From positions 62,001-126,000 of the forward strand of contig JAEWHK010000079.1 of the NCBI GenBank assembly GCA_023387815.1: a stretch of 64,000 bases of DNA, written 5' to 3'. The notes beneath the pieces are model-generated. The model saw only the letters and a list, made by a program, of their open reading frames with translations, was not told the origin of the DNA and did not search any database. The stretch is from Pseudomonadota bacterium. GTDB taxonomy: Bacteria > Pseudomonadota > Gammaproteobacteria > Burkholderiales > Burkholderiaceae_B. A program made the position numbers and the translations under genes. Shown here piece after piece: positions 42,379-52,065 of this stretch. Each line of letters starts with the position of its first letter. The first letter of the stretch is position 1.

Positions 42379-43772
42379 ATTGTCACGCGGTTCATCAGAT
42401 CACTCAGTTGCAGATTCAACTGGGTTTGCTGCGCGCTGTATAGCGTCCGCTGCGCATCCAGCGCGTCCAGATAACCATCCATGCCACTCTGATAACGTGC
42501 CCGGGCAAGCCGGTAGGCTGAGCTGCCCGCATTCACAAGGGCATTTTGCGCATCCATCTGCTCTTTCATGGTGGCGCGGATCGCGAATGCATCTGCAACT
42601 TCCTTGAATGCAGTCTGTATGGTTTTCTCGTAATCAGCAACGGCAATGTTCTTTTCCGTTTCCGTTACTTTCAGAGACGCACTCAGATTACCCGCCGAGA
42701 AAATCGGAATACTAATTGAAGGAACAAAAGACCAGGTCCGGTTCACGCCGTTAAACAGCGTTGACAGCTGGTCGCTGCTTTGCCCGCCAGATACTGTCAG
42801 TGAAATGGTCGGAAAGAATGCGGCACGGGCGGCGCCGATTTCGGCATTCGCGGCGCGCAGCGTATGTTCGGCGGACAGCACATCCGGCCTGTCAAGCAGT
42901 ACGGTTGAACTCAGATTACCAGGAATCTGTGCCAGCGGAATCGCACCGGAGACACTGCCATCAGGCAGCAGGTTATCCGGCACCGTGGTACCCACAAGCA
43001 GTTCCAGCGCATTCCGATCCTGTTCAATCTGTGACTTCTGCTTGGCCGCATCAGCGCGAGCGCTCTCCACACTCATGCGAATCTGCGCCAGATCCAGTCC
43101 GGAAATGGCACCTTCCTTGTGACGCGCTTCACTCAATGCAAGCGTGCGTTGCTGGCTGGCCAGGGTGTCATTGGCAAGCTTCAGTAACTGCCTGTCATTG
43201 GCCAGCGTGAGCCAGTCGCCAGCCACTTCGGCAATCAGACTCAGTTGCGCGCTGCGTCGCGTTTCTTCCGTGGCGAAGAACGTCTCCAGCGCCTGATCAT
43301 TCAGACTGCGAATTCGCCCGAAAAGATCCAGTTCATAACTGCTGAATCCAATTGCGGCCGAATACTGACGACCAACCTCAGACGTTCCTGTCATGCTGGT
43401 GGCGGCGGAACTGCGCGAAACCGTTTGCGATCCGCTGGCACTGATGGTAGGCAGCGATTCGGAGCGCTGTACCCGATATTGGGCACGTGCCTTCTCGATA
43501 TTCAATACGGAGACGCGCAGATCCCGGTTGTTCTCCAGCGCCAGTGCGATGACCTTGCGCAGTCGCTCATCCTGGAAGAACGACTGCCAGCTGATAGTCG
43601 ATAAGGGCTGGGCCTTGCCCTTTGCCGCATTCGCCCCATCGGTTACGGAGGACTGATTGCGCCATTGTGCCGGGACCGGATTGTCTGGACGCTGATAGTC
43701 GGGTGCCAGACTCATGCAGCCGGAGAGCAACAGGCTGGCAGCCAGAACGCTTAAAATTCGTGCTTTTCTCAT
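42339..43772 (-). CDS. outer-membrane efflux lipoprotein (OprM/NodT family)
   Basis: 477 residues. The lipobox LSGC gives a lipidated N-terminus (Cys about 19). The TolC-like body contains two OEP repeats rich in long coiled helices, with the NodT-family GISSYELDLFGRIRS-like motif and LLDRPDVLSAEHTLRAANAEIGAARAAFFPTISL in the second half. It forms the trimeric outer-membrane exit duct for the RND pump encoded directly upstream, overlapping its stop by 4 bases. Third gene of the MFP-RND-OMF operon. Confidence 0.95.
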   Translation of the reverse strand: MRKARILSVLAASLLLSGCMSLAPDYQRPDNPVPAQWRNQSSVTDGANAAKGKAQPLSTISWQSFFQDERLRKVIALALENNRDLRVSVLNIEKARAQYRVQRSESLPTISASGSQTVSRSSAATSMTGTSEVGRQYSAAIGFSSYELDLFGRIRSLNDQALETFFATEETRRSAQLSLIAEVAGDWLTLANDRQLLKLANDTLASQQRTLALSEARHKEGAISGLDLAQIRMSVESARADAAKQKSQIEQDRNALELLVGTTVPDNLLPDGSVSGAIPLAQIPGNLSSTVLLDRPDVLSAEHTLRAANAEIGAARAAFFPTISLTVSGGQSSDQLSTLFNGVNRTWSFVPSISIPIFSAGNLSASLKVTETEKNIAVADYEKTIQTAFKEVADAFAIRATMKEQMDAQNALVNAGSSAYRLARARYQSGMDGYLDALDAQRTLYSAQQTQLNLQLSDLMNRVTIYKVLGGGLNASR

Positions 43773-46700
43773 AATGTGTCTTCTCGCGCAGTAGTAAGCT
43801 CAGCGCGTTTTTTACGCCCTGGGAACAGGGTACGGATAATGATGTAAAAGAGCGGGACGAAAAAGATGCCCAGCAACGTGGAAATCAGCGTGCCACCCAG
43901 TACGCCGGTTCCCAGAGAGTGTCTGGCGCCCGAACCGGCGCCGGTGCCCAGAACCATGGGCAGAACGCCCAGCATAAAGGCCAGCGACGTCATGACAATG
44001 GGACGAAGGCGCATTTTTGCTGCCTGCAGCGTGGCCCGCAGGACCGACCTGCCCTGCTGCTCCAGCTCACGCGCAAATTCCACAATCAGAATGCCGTTTT
44101 TGGCAGCCAGCCCGATGGTTGCCAGAAGGCCCACCTGGAAATAGATATCACTGTTCAGCCCGCGCAGGGTGGTGAACAGGACCGCCCCCAGTATTCCAAC
44201 AGGAACAGCCAGCATGACCGCAACAGGGATGGTCCAGCTTTCATAAAGCGCGGCCAGACACAGAAACACAAACAGCACTGTCACCGCGTACAGCATCCAG
44301 GCCTGAGTCCCCGATGCTTTTTCCTGGTAAGACATGCCGGACCAGGCATAACTGTATCCACCAGGCAGATCCGAAGCCAGCCCCGAGACGGCATCCATGG
44401 CCGTACCCGAACTCACACCGCTGGCAGGTTCACCGGTAATTTCCATGGCCTCTACCCCGTTGAAACGATTGATGACCTGAGGTGCGTAAGACCAGCGACC
44501 CTTGGCAAACTCCGAGAACGGCACCATATCGCCATCCGAATTGCGGACCTGCCACCGGTCGATATCCTGCGGCAGCATGCGTGCCGTGACTTCACCCTGC
44601 ACATAAACGCGTTTGACTCGACTATTGTGTACAAAATCATTGACGTAGCTCCCGCCCAGTACCGTACTTAGCGTACTGTTGATGTCGCTCAACGTCAGAT
44701 CCAGAGCGCGGGCCTTTCTATCGTCCAGATCCAGCTTGAAGGTGGGCGCATCTTCAAGCCCGTTGAATCGAACGTTTGCCAGGTTTGGATTTTTTGCCGC
44801 ATTTGCCAGCAGCTGCTGTCGGGCTTCGACCAGTTTTTCATGGCCATTGCCGCTCAGATCCTGCAGATGCATAGTGAAACCGGAGCTGTTGCCCAGACCG
44901 GGGATGGCCGACGGCGTAATCACAAAGACTTGCGCATCGCGCATAAGCGAAGACATCTGCATCGTCAGACCCGTGGAGATCTGTTCGGCCGTCTGATCAC
45001 GGTCTTCCCAGTCCTTGAGCCGGACAAAGCCCATACCTGAGTTCTGACTGCTGCCCGAGGTACTGAATCCGGCGACTGAAAAGACACTCTCCACGCCGGG
45101 CTGTTTCTGAATATAGTCTGTTGCCTTTTTGATAGACTCCAGCGTGCGCTCCTGCGTTGCGCCAGGTGGCGTGTTGAACATGACCATCAGCATTCCCTGA
45201 TCTTCCTGTGGAAGAAAGGAGGTGGGAAGTCGCATGAACAGTACTCCCATCAGGGCAATCAGAACGGCGTAAACCAGCAGCCCCAGCTTGCGGTGACGGA
45301 TAACACGTCCCACGCCTTTCTGGTACCGACCTGTATTACGATCGAAAACACGGTTAAACCAGGCGAAGAACCTGCCCAGCGGGCCACGGCGTGAAACCTG
45401 GCCTCCCTGATGAATAGGTTTCAGAATAGAAGCGCACAGGGCCGGGCTGAGTGTCAGGGCCACAATCACAGACAGAATCATGGCTGCAGAAATTGTCACG
45501 GCGAACTGACGATAAATTTCACCGGTAGATCCGCCGAAGAAAGCCATCGGGATGAAAACGGCCGTGAGCACCATGGCAATACCCACCAGCGCGCCGGTGA
45601 TCTGCGTCATGGACTTGCTGGTTGCTTCAATCGGCGAGAGTCCCTCTTCCGACATGACCCGCTCCACGTTTTCCACCACCACAATCGCATCATCCACCAG
45701 CAAGCCTATGGCAAGTACCATGGCAAACAGCGTCAGCGTATTGATCGAATAGCCCAGCAGCGAGAGCACGCCAAAGGTTCCCATCAACACCACGGGCACG
45801 GCGACCACCGGGATCAGGGTCGCGCGCCAGTTCTGCAGGAACAGGTACATAATCACAACGACCAGCGCAATAGCCTCGCCCAGCGTCTTGACGACTTCCG
45901 TAATCGACAGGCTGACGAATGGCGTCGTGTCGTACGCAATACTGTAGCTCAGCCCGCTGGGAAAATGCTCGCTGAGCTCCTGCAGCTTCGCCTTGACCGC
46001 TTTTGACACATCCAGGGCATTGGCGCCCGTGGCCAGTTCCAGTCCCATGCCGGAAGCAGGTTTGCCATTGAACTTGGAAACCGATGAATAATCCTGTGAA
46101 CCCATTTCTATGGTTGCCACGTCTTTTAACGTAACGATCGCACCATTGCTATCGGACTTAAGGACAATTTCGCCAAACTGTGCAGGCGTCTGCAGACGGC
46201 TGCGCGAGCTTACCGTTGCATTCAGCTGCTGACCTTTTGCAGCAGGCACGCCGCCCAGTTCTCCCGACGAGACATCCGCATTCTGTGCCTCAATTTCGGT
46301 TATCACATCTGAAGTATTAAGCTTGTAATGACTCAGTTTCTCTGGATCCAGCCAGATTCGCATGGCATATTCAGACCCGAAGACGTTGGCATTGCCGACC
46401 CCGTCGATCCGGCTGATGGGATCCTGTATGGTTGAGGCCATATAGTCTGAAATGTCCGTCGCATCCATGCTTCCATCTTCCGACAGAAATGCCAGCACCA
46501 TGAACATGCTGCCCTGATTGGATTTGGACACCGTAACGCCCTCCTGCTGCACCGACTGAGGGAGCATGGAATTGGCCTGAGAGACCTTGTTCTGTACCTG
46601 CACCTGCGCCGTGTCGGGATTGGTTCCCGATGCGAAGGTCAGCGTTAGCTGCGCGCTGCCGGTAGAACTGCTGGATGTCATATATAGCAGGTTGTCCAGC

Positions 46701-46912
46701 CCGGTCATTTGCTGTTCAAGAATCTGAGTGACCGAGTTCTGCACGGTATCTGCATTGGCGCCGGTATAGGTGGCGCGAATGGAAATGGATGGCGGCGCAA
46801 TGTCCGGATATTGTTCGACGGGCAGCGACAGAATGGAAATCATGCCGGCCAGTGTGATAACAATTGAAATAACCCAGGCAAAGATGGGCCGTTTGATGAA
46901 AAATTGAGCCAT
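43769..46912 (-). CDS. RND multidrug efflux transporter (AcrB/MexB family, HAE1)
   Basis: 1047 residues, the standard HAE1 length. It starts MAQFFIKRPIFAWVISIVITLAG, with twelve membrane helices and two large periplasmic loops. Helix 4 carries the proton-relay pair in AIGLLVDDAIVVVENVERVM (Asp-Asp), and the GAALVGIAMVLTAVFIPMAFFGG-type and second-half PVGILGAVLFTTLRGLNSDIYFQVGLLATIGLAAKNGILIVEFA segments are canonical. It exports amphiphilic drugs using proton import. The adaptor gene lies 18 bases upstream and the outer-membrane gene overlaps downstream. Confidence 0.97.
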   Translation of the reverse strand: MAQFFIKRPIFAWVISIVITLAGMISILSLPVEQYPDIAPPSISIRATYTGANADTVQNSVTQILEQQMTGLDNLLYMTSSSSTGSAQLTLTFASGTNPDTAQVQVQNKVSQANSMLPQSVQQEGVTVSKSNQGSMFMVLAFLSEDGSMDATDISDYMASTIQDPISRIDGVGNANVFGSEYAMRIWLDPEKLSHYKLNTSDVITEIEAQNADVSSGELGGVPAAKGQQLNATVSSRSRLQTPAQFGEIVLKSDSNGAIVTLKDVATIEMGSQDYSSVSKFNGKPASGMGLELATGANALDVSKAVKAKLQELSEHFPSGLSYSIAYDTTPFVSLSITEVVKTLGEAIALVVVIMYLFLQNWRATLIPVVAVPVVLMGTFGVLSLLGYSINTLTLFAMVLAIGLLVDDAIVVVENVERVMSEEGLSPIEATSKSMTQITGALVGIAMVLTAVFIPMAFFGGSTGEIYRQFAVTISAAMILSVIVALTLSPALCASILKPIHQGGQVSRRGPLGRFFAWFNRVFDRNTGRYQKGVGRVIRHRKLGLLVYAVLIALMGVLFMRLPTSFLPQEDQGMLMVMFNTPPGATQERTLESIKKATDYIQKQPGVESVFSVAGFSTSGSSQNSGMGFVRLKDWEDRDQTAEQISTGLTMQMSSLMRDAQVFVITPSAIPGLGNSSGFTMHLQDLSGNGHEKLVEARQQLLANAAKNPNLANVRFNGLEDAPTFKLDLDDRKARALDLTLSDINSTLSTVLGGSYVNDFVHNSRVKRVYVQGEVTARMLPQDIDRWQVRNSDGDMVPFSEFAKGRWSYAPQVINRFNGVEAMEITGEPASGVSSGTAMDAVSGLASDLPGGYSYAWSGMSYQEKASGTQAWMLYAVTVLFVFLCLAALYESWTIPVAVMLAVPVGILGAVLFTTLRGLNSDIYFQVGLLATIGLAAKNGILIVEFARELEQQGRSVLRATLQAAKMRLRPIVMTSLAFMLGVLPMVLGTGAGSGARHSLGTGVLGGTLISTLLGIFFVPLFYIIIRTLFPGRKKRAELTTAREDTL

Positions 46913-46930
46913 GACTTTGTTGCTTACCTG

Positions 46931-48145
46931 TTATTGTTCTTGTTTAACGTTGCTGGCGACTTCGGTCGATGAACTCCCTGCGGGGTCCACAGCGGCAACT
47001 TTGTTGTCAACCTCTACGGTCTTGACAAGATCGCCACTTTTGATTTTTTGCGTACCTTCGACCACAACCCGGTCTCCCTCTTTGACGCCCGAGGAAACGA
47101 CCCATCGATCGCCTACAGCCTGACCCAGCAGCAGGATGCGCTGCCCGACTTTGCCTGATTCGTCGACAATCCACGCGGTTGCCTCACCCTTGTTATTGCG
47201 GGTGACCGCCTTTTGCGGTATCAGCATTGCCTGGGCATTGATTGCCATTGATAACCGGGTCTTAACGTACATGCCCGGCAACAGGTCGCCATCGGGATTG
47301 GGAATGACCGCACGGATATTGACAGTACCGGTTTCCTCATCGACCTCGGAAGCCACCACTTCCAGCGTGCCGGCGTGCTCGTACTCAGTCCCGTCTTCGA
47401 GCAGCAGCGTCACAGGAATTTTGCCTTCGACTGACTTCAGGCTGCCATCCTTGACCATTTTTCGCAGACGCAGCAGCGCAGATCCGGATTGGCTGACGTC
47501 CACGTACATGGGATCAAGCTGGTTGATTTTGGCAAGTGCCGTGGTCTGTTCAGCCGTCAGAAGCGCACCTTCCGTGTAGCTGGACGTACCGATAATGCCG
47601 GAAATGGGCGCACGGATTTTTGTGTAATCCAGATTGATTCGTGCCTGCTCCACATCCGCCTTGGCAATCTGTACCGCCGCCTCGGCCTTCTTCAATGTGG
47701 CGGCCGCATCATCGCCGTCCTGCCGACTGGCGGCATCCATGGCCATCAGCCGTTTGGTCCGCGCCGCTTTTGGTTTGGCTGACAGCAGTTCCCCCTGCGC
47801 CTCGGCTAGCGTGCCTTTTTTGCTGTCATAGCTGGCCTGATAGGTCGCCGAATCAATCTCATACAGTACATCGCCCGCCTTGACGAGGCTGCCTTCCTTG
47901 AAGAGACGCTTGCGCAGAATCCCACCCACCTGCGGCCGAACCTCAGAAGACTGGTAGGCACGGGTGCGACCCGCCAGTTCGTTTGAAATGGGCAGACTCT
48001 CTGTTTTTACTGTTGTGACCCCAACTTCTGCCTGCTGCTCTGGCGGCATCTGCGATTGCTCCTTGCATGCCGATAGCAAAAACAGCGGAACAATAAGCAA
48101 CGCCAGGGCGCGATGCCGGAACGAGTGGCTCGTGAATACTTGCAT
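46931..48145 (-). CDS. RND efflux periplasmic adaptor (AcrA/MexA family lipoprotein)
   Basis: 404 residues. Signal with lipobox LLSAC (Cys about 27). The adaptor domains are readable in order: lipoyl half motif EVRPQVGGILRKRLFKEGSLVKAGDVLYEID, a helical hairpin (about 100-150), second lipoyl half with YTKIRAPISGIIGTSSYTEGALLT, beta-barrel, and membrane-proximal domain with LLPGMYVKTRLSM. It links the AcrB-type pump to the OMF duct. First gene of the efflux operon; divergent from the BaeSR-like pair, which is therefore the likely regulator. Confidence 0.95.
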   Translation of the reverse strand: MQVFTSHSFRHRALALLIVPLFLLSACKEQSQMPPEQQAEVGVTTVKTESLPISNELAGRTRAYQSSEVRPQVGGILRKRLFKEGSLVKAGDVLYEIDSATYQASYDSKKGTLAEAQGELLSAKPKAARTKRLMAMDAASRQDGDDAAATLKKAEAAVQIAKADVEQARINLDYTKIRAPISGIIGTSSYTEGALLTAEQTTALAKINQLDPMYVDVSQSGSALLRLRKMVKDGSLKSVEGKIPVTLLLEDGTEYEHAGTLEVVASEVDEETGTVNIRAVIPNPDGDLLPGMYVKTRLSMAINAQAMLIPQKAVTRNNKGEATAWIVDESGKVGQRILLLGQAVGDRWVVSSGVKEGDRVVVEGTQKIKSGDLVKTVEVDNKVAAVDPAGSSSTEVASNVKQEQ

Positions 48146-48305
48146 ATCCTGATCTCAATTGGATTTGTGATACCAGTATCGTAAAAATCAAATGTGAGCA
48201 AAATATGAAGAATTGGTTTCTTTGGGTTTATGGGGCATCCCGGCGAAGTACTTCATCGCTATACTGAAGGCTCGTGTGGAAACGCACCCTTACCTTTGCA
48301 ATACC

Positions 48306-49676
48306 ATGAAAATCAGTCTGACCGTCAAGCTTTTTCTCGCCGTCCTGACCGTTTGCGCGGCCGTCATGGTCATGCAGGCCATGGCCATGCGATACAGTTT
48401 TGAACACGGGTTCCTGGGCTATCTGAACGATCAGGGTCGAGATAGCATGCAGGAGGCACGTCCGCTCATTGAAAAGGCTTACAGAAAACATCAGAACTGG
48501 GATTTTGTACGCCACAATCTCAAAGCCTGGTTTGACACCCTGCGGCCGCCCCTGGACTCCGATGAAAGGTTCAGAGGCCCTTCGGCCGCCGATCAGTCCG
48601 GTGCCATCGTACGCATGGGGCTGCTGGATAAGGATCTGACCTGGCTGGCGGGCAACCCGACGGTGAACAAGGATTCCCTGCGAGCGCCGATTGTTGTTGA
48701 CGGCAAAACGGTAGGCTGGCTCGCCATGATACCTTTTGAAAATGTGCTGGCGCCCGGTGAATCCCGTTTCCTGGAATCACAGTTGCAGGTGATGGTGCTG
48801 ATCGCCACCATTTCAATCATCATTGTGGCCCTCTTCGCTTTCCTGATTGCTCGGAGCATCCTCAACAGAATCCGCAATATGGCGGCGGCGACCCATGCGC
48901 TGGCACAGGGAAATTATGCCTCACGCATTCCACCCGGTTCACGCGATGAGCTGGGTGCACTGGCGGACGACTTCAACAGAATGGCGCAGGCACTGGAAAA
49001 TAATGAGCAAACACGGCGCGCCTTTATGGCCGATATTTCACATGAATTGCGCACTCCCCTGGCAGTTGTGCAGGCAGAGATCGAAGCCATTCAGGACAAA
49101 ATACGCAGTCCCAGCGAAGAGTCGCTGTCTGTCATGCATCAGCAGGTGCTGCAGCTGAACAAGCTCATCGGCGATCTGCATGACCTGTCGCTGACGGATG
49201 CCCCCCTGCAATACAAGATGGTATCGCTGGATCTGGGTTCTCTGGTTCGAGATGCCGCCGCAGGCATGCAGCGCAGATTCGAAAACGCCAATCTGACCCT
49301 GACACTTGACCTGCCGACAAGACCTTTATATTTCAAAGGGGATGAAAGTCGCCTGAAACAGCTGTTTTCCAACCTGCTGGAAAACGCCCTGCGATATACA
49401 GACCCCGGAGGCAAAGTAATGATCAACGGTGAGCAACAGTCGGATGCTATCACGATTGTGATCGCCGACAGCGCGCCAGGGGTGGATCCTGCCAACCTGG
49501 AGCGGCTGTTTGAACGCTTTTACCGCATTGAAGGATCCCGCAGCAGGGCCAGCGGTGGCAGCGGCCTGGGGCTGGCGATCAGTCGCAATATCGTTGCGGC
49601 CCATAATGGCACAATCCATGCGCGAGCCTCTGAACTGGGCGGTATTGCAATTCATATTTCATTTCCCGGCATCTGA
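48306..49676 (+). CDS. sensor histidine kinase (BaeS-like)
   Basis: 456 residues from the ATG at 48306. Two membrane helices (about 8-26 and 158-182) enclose a periplasmic sensor domain of about 130 residues. HAMP domain about 183-235. H-box MADISHELRTPLAVVQAEIEAI with the phosphorylated His near 247; N-box SNLLENALRYTDPGG; G1 box variant DSAPGVDP; and G2 region GGSGLGLAISRNIV. It phosphorylates the response regulator whose gene starts 31 bases later. Divergent position to the RND operon suggests it senses envelope stress or a pump substrate. Confidence 0.93.
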   Translation: MKISLTVKLFLAVLTVCAAVMVMQAMAMRYSFEHGFLGYLNDQGRDSMQEARPLIEKAYRKHQNWDFVRHNLKAWFDTLRPPLDSDERFRGPSAADQSGAIVRMGLLDKDLTWLAGNPTVNKDSLRAPIVVDGKTVGWLAMIPFENVLAPGESRFLESQLQVMVLIATISIIIVALFAFLIARSILNRIRNMAAATHALAQGNYASRIPPGSRDELGALADDFNRMAQALENNEQTRRAFMADISHELRTPLAVVQAEIEAIQDKIRSPSEESLSVMHQQVLQLNKLIGDLHDLSLTDAPLQYKMVSLDLGSLVRDAAAGMQRRFENANLTLTLDLPTRPLYFKGDESRLKQLFSNLLENALRYTDPGGKVMINGEQQSDAITIVIADSAPGVDPANLERLFERFYRIEGSRSRASGGSGLGLAISRNIVAAHNGTIHARASELGGIAIHISFPGI

Positions 49677-49707
49677 ATCCGTCCATGACATCGTTAATAG
49701 CATTTCC

Positions 49708-50406
49708 ATGAACAATAATATCGCTTCGGCCCCTGGCCACATTCTGATTATTGAAGACGAACCTCGGCTTGCCGCCGTTCTGGGCGATTACCTGAGCGCC
49801 TCAGGTTACACCCATCACTGGATCAGCAACGGTCTTGATGCCTTGGCCGCGTTTCACGCAGAGAAGCCGGATCTTGTTCTGCTCGATCTGATGCTGCCCG
49901 GACGCGGCGGTCTGGATATTTGCAGGGAAATTAGACTGGGAAGTCAGACACCGATTATCATGATGACCGCTCTGGTAGAGGAAATCGACCGCCTGATAGG
50001 ACTGGAAAGCGGTGCCGACGATTATGTCTGCAAGCCTTTCAGTCCAAGAGAGGTAGTCGCCAGAACGGCGGCTGTATTGAGACGGCATCGTTATGTGCCC
50101 GATGCAGACAAGTCCAGCACTCTGGTGATTGATGAAGACGCCTATCGTGCGCGGGTACACGGTAAGGAACTCGATCTGACGCCGATAGAATTCAATCTGC
50201 TGCTTTTCTTTTATCGATCCCAGGGACGCGTGCTATCACGCGATCAGGTACTGGCGCAGATATACCCCGACCACCGCATCGTTACCGATCGCACCGTAGA
50301 CACCCACGTAAAAAACCTGCGCAGAAAGCTGACCGACGCCGGCGGCAGCGAAGACTGGATCCGATCCATCTACGGCGTGGGCTACAAAATGGAAGGGGTG
50401 GATTGA
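49708..50406 (+). CDS. OmpR/PhoB family response regulator (BaeR-like)
   Basis: 232 residues from the ATG at 49708; longer frames run back through the kinase gene. Receiver domain (about 10-122): acidic pair in IIEDEPR, phosphoacceptor Asp in LVLLDLMLPGRGG, Lys in DDYVCKPFSPREV. C-terminal winged-helix DNA-binding domain (about 135-230) with LDLTPIEFNLLLFF and RTVDTHVKNLRRKL. Partner of the kinase at 48306 and probable activator of the divergent efflux operon. Confidence 0.95.
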   Translation: MNNNIASAPGHILIIEDEPRLAAVLGDYLSASGYTHHWISNGLDALAAFHAEKPDLVLLDLMLPGRGGLDICREIRLGSQTPIIMMTALVEEIDRLIGLESGADDYVCKPFSPREVVARTAAVLRRHRYVPDADKSSTLVIDEDAYRARVHGKELDLTPIEFNLLLFFYRSQGRVLSRDQVLAQIYPDHRIVTDRTVDTHVKNLRRKLTDAGGSEDWIRSIYGVGYKMEGVD

Positions 50407-50448
50407 AAAAGCACTTTCCACCCACTCTACACTTCGTCGTTGTCTTAT

Positions 50449-51435
50449 TTATTTCTGCGCAACGTATCGTTTGAATCCGTAGCGCTCAAAGATGCCAATG
50501 CCTTCGTCGGAACGAATAAAGTCCAGCCATCGTTGAGCGGCTTCCTTGTGCGCTGCATTCTTAGCGATCGCACCTGCATATATGGCAGTTGTGTTTTGCG
50601 CAGTTGGGATGTCGACGTGACTGATAGGGTGACCCGCCATTTCCTGAAATGCCGCTTCCGATTGCCAGGTCACTCCGGCATCGACTTTGCCCTGCATAAT
50701 CCATAAGGGTGTCTGGCGGTGATGAATATGCGTCAGGGTTGTTGAGCCATCTTTAACTTTGTCTTCATAAACCTGGCTGGATAACGCTTTGCCACCTGCT
50801 TTGTCCAGGGAAGACTTGATCTGTCTGGCAACCCCTTCCCATTCAGGATTGGGCATGGCAAGACGCACATCAGCATCACCCAGCGACTTCAGATTCCTGA
50901 TGGCTTTAGGATTATCCTTGGCCACCATAATCGTCAGCGTATTGGTCGCATACGGTACAGCCGGTGCCTGCAAAAGTCCCGCATCGATCTGGGTTTGCAC
51001 GGCCTTCAGTCCGGCAAGATAGACGTCGGGTCTGACCGTCCAGGTCATATTGCCTACGGTCACTGTGCCACCGGCTTTCATTTGCCGAACAAGCAGACCC
51101 GGTGGAATTGTTTCCCAGTAAAGATGACCTTTGTATTCGGGGTGTTTGGCTTCGAACGCGTGAACCAGTGGCGCCATGGCGAAGAAATAATTACCTCCGA
51201 CATAAAGCGATAATGCCGGATTCATGGGGCTGCCATGAAAGTCGGCCAGATTATCGGCATCGGGTTCTGTGAATTCCAGACCGCGAGGGGATGCATCGTT
51301 GTTCTTCCCCTGCTGCCATGGCGGGCTTACAGATGCGCTCCTGGCGTCCTGCGAATGTCCAACGAGCGGCACAATTGCAAGTGCAATAAGCGCAGTCAGT
51401 GTTTTCAGGAGGTCGGGCAGATAGGATGATTGCAT
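50449..51435 (-). CDS. ModA-like periplasmic substrate-binding protein
   Basis: 328 residues with a signal peptide (hydrophobic about 12-24, cleavage near VGHSQ). The type II periplasmic binding fold of the ModA/extracellular-anion group is seen in LSLYVGGNYFFAMAPLVHAFEAKHPEYKGHLYWETIPPG, NTLTIMVAKDNPKAIRNLKSLGDADVRLAMPNPEWEGVARQ, and VTWQSEAAFQEM. The family binds oxyanions such as molybdate, tungstate or sulfate. No permease or ATPase gene is adjacent. It is the last gene of the tsdBA operon, 9 bases after the DsrE-like gene with TAAGGA upstream, so a sulfur oxyanion ligand or sensory role is conceivable. Function uncertain. Confidence 0.75.
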   Translation of the reverse strand: MQSSYLPDLLKTLTALIALAIVPLVGHSQDARSASVSPPWQQGKNNDASPRGLEFTEPDADNLADFHGSPMNPALSLYVGGNYFFAMAPLVHAFEAKHPEYKGHLYWETIPPGLLVRQMKAGGTVTVGNMTWTVRPDVYLAGLKAVQTQIDAGLLQAPAVPYATNTLTIMVAKDNPKAIRNLKSLGDADVRLAMPNPEWEGVARQIKSSLDKAGGKALSSQVYEDKVKDGSTTLTHIHHRQTPLWIMQGKVDAGVTWQSEAAFQEMAGHPISHVDIPTAQNTTAIYAGAIAKNAAHKEAAQRWLDFIRSDEGIGIFERYGFKRYVAQK

Positions 51436-51444
51436 GGCGAGTCC

Positions 51445-52005
51445 TTATAGCGGCATCAGGCTGTAGCCGTCATGCTCAAGCGTTGTGACAGTGGTCAGTG
51501 CCGACAAGGCAAGGGTTACGCTTTTATCTACCCATTCATACTCGTAATCGTGTTCCGCAACTGCCTGGGCGCACACCGCCACATCAATACCTGCATCACG
51601 CAGCTTCCTGATGAGCGGCAGATTGGGATTATTCATTTTGTATGCCTTCTGATAATGCGCATCATCCAGAATCAACGAGGTTGCCGCCCCCGAGGCGACG
51701 GCCACAAACTTGAGATGATCCAGCGGCACGCCTGCAGCCACATACAGATTCACCGTTCTAGCCAGACGGTTGAGCCCTGGATTGACCTGATCGGCAGATT
51801 TCGGCGGCGTTGTCATCGTAAAGACAATTTTGTACGTCTGATCCGGACTGGGCTTATAGGCAGAGTCCGCCAAATAATGAATCTTGCCGTAATCCTTTAT
51901 CGTGGGCGTTTGCCAGAAATCTGCCGGCTTCTCGGCCAATGCGGGGGATGAGCCGACAATACCGGCAGTCGCAATCATAAGTGGGAGGAACCAAAAGCCA
52001 CGCAT
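51445..52005 (-). CDS. periplasmic DsrE-like protein
   Basis: 186 residues beginning with a Sec signal (MRGFWFLPLMIATAGIVGSSPALA). The mature part has a DsrE/F-like Rossmann-type fold: YKIVFTMTTPPKSADQVNPGLNRLARTVNLYVAAGVPLDHLKFVAVASG, and the family's conserved Cys in GIDVAVCAQAV (about 145). Cytoplasmic DsrE proteins carry sulfur as persulfides. Here the export signal places a single-Cys DsrE fold in the periplasm next to a thiosulfate dehydrogenase, so it may bind sulfane sulfur there. AAGGAGA precedes the ATG; 60 bases after tsdA. Confidence 0.78.
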   Translation of the reverse strand: MRGFWFLPLMIATAGIVGSSPALAEKPADFWQTPTIKDYGKIHYLADSAYKPSPDQTYKIVFTMTTPPKSADQVNPGLNRLARTVNLYVAAGVPLDHLKFVAVASGAATSLILDDAHYQKAYKMNNPNLPLIRKLRDAGIDVAVCAQAVAEHDYEYEWVDKSVTLALSALTTVTTLEHDGYSLMPL

Positions 52006-52065
52006 AAAAACATTCTCCTTACTTGAAATTTCATTCGTAATACCGCAACAATACTGCCTCAGGCA

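Noticed and set aside
43919..44671. Long open frame (250 codons) antisense to the RND transporter gene
   Set aside because: The opposite strand encodes a textbook AcrB-type protein over the same bases. The antisense product is rich in Gln, His, Arg and Pro without a domain, typical of a frame shadow.
50396..50423. GGGTGGA/TCCACCC hairpin after the response regulator as terminator
   Set aside because: It is a 7-bp stem overlapping the end of the coding region with no U-tract on either strand. Probably chance.
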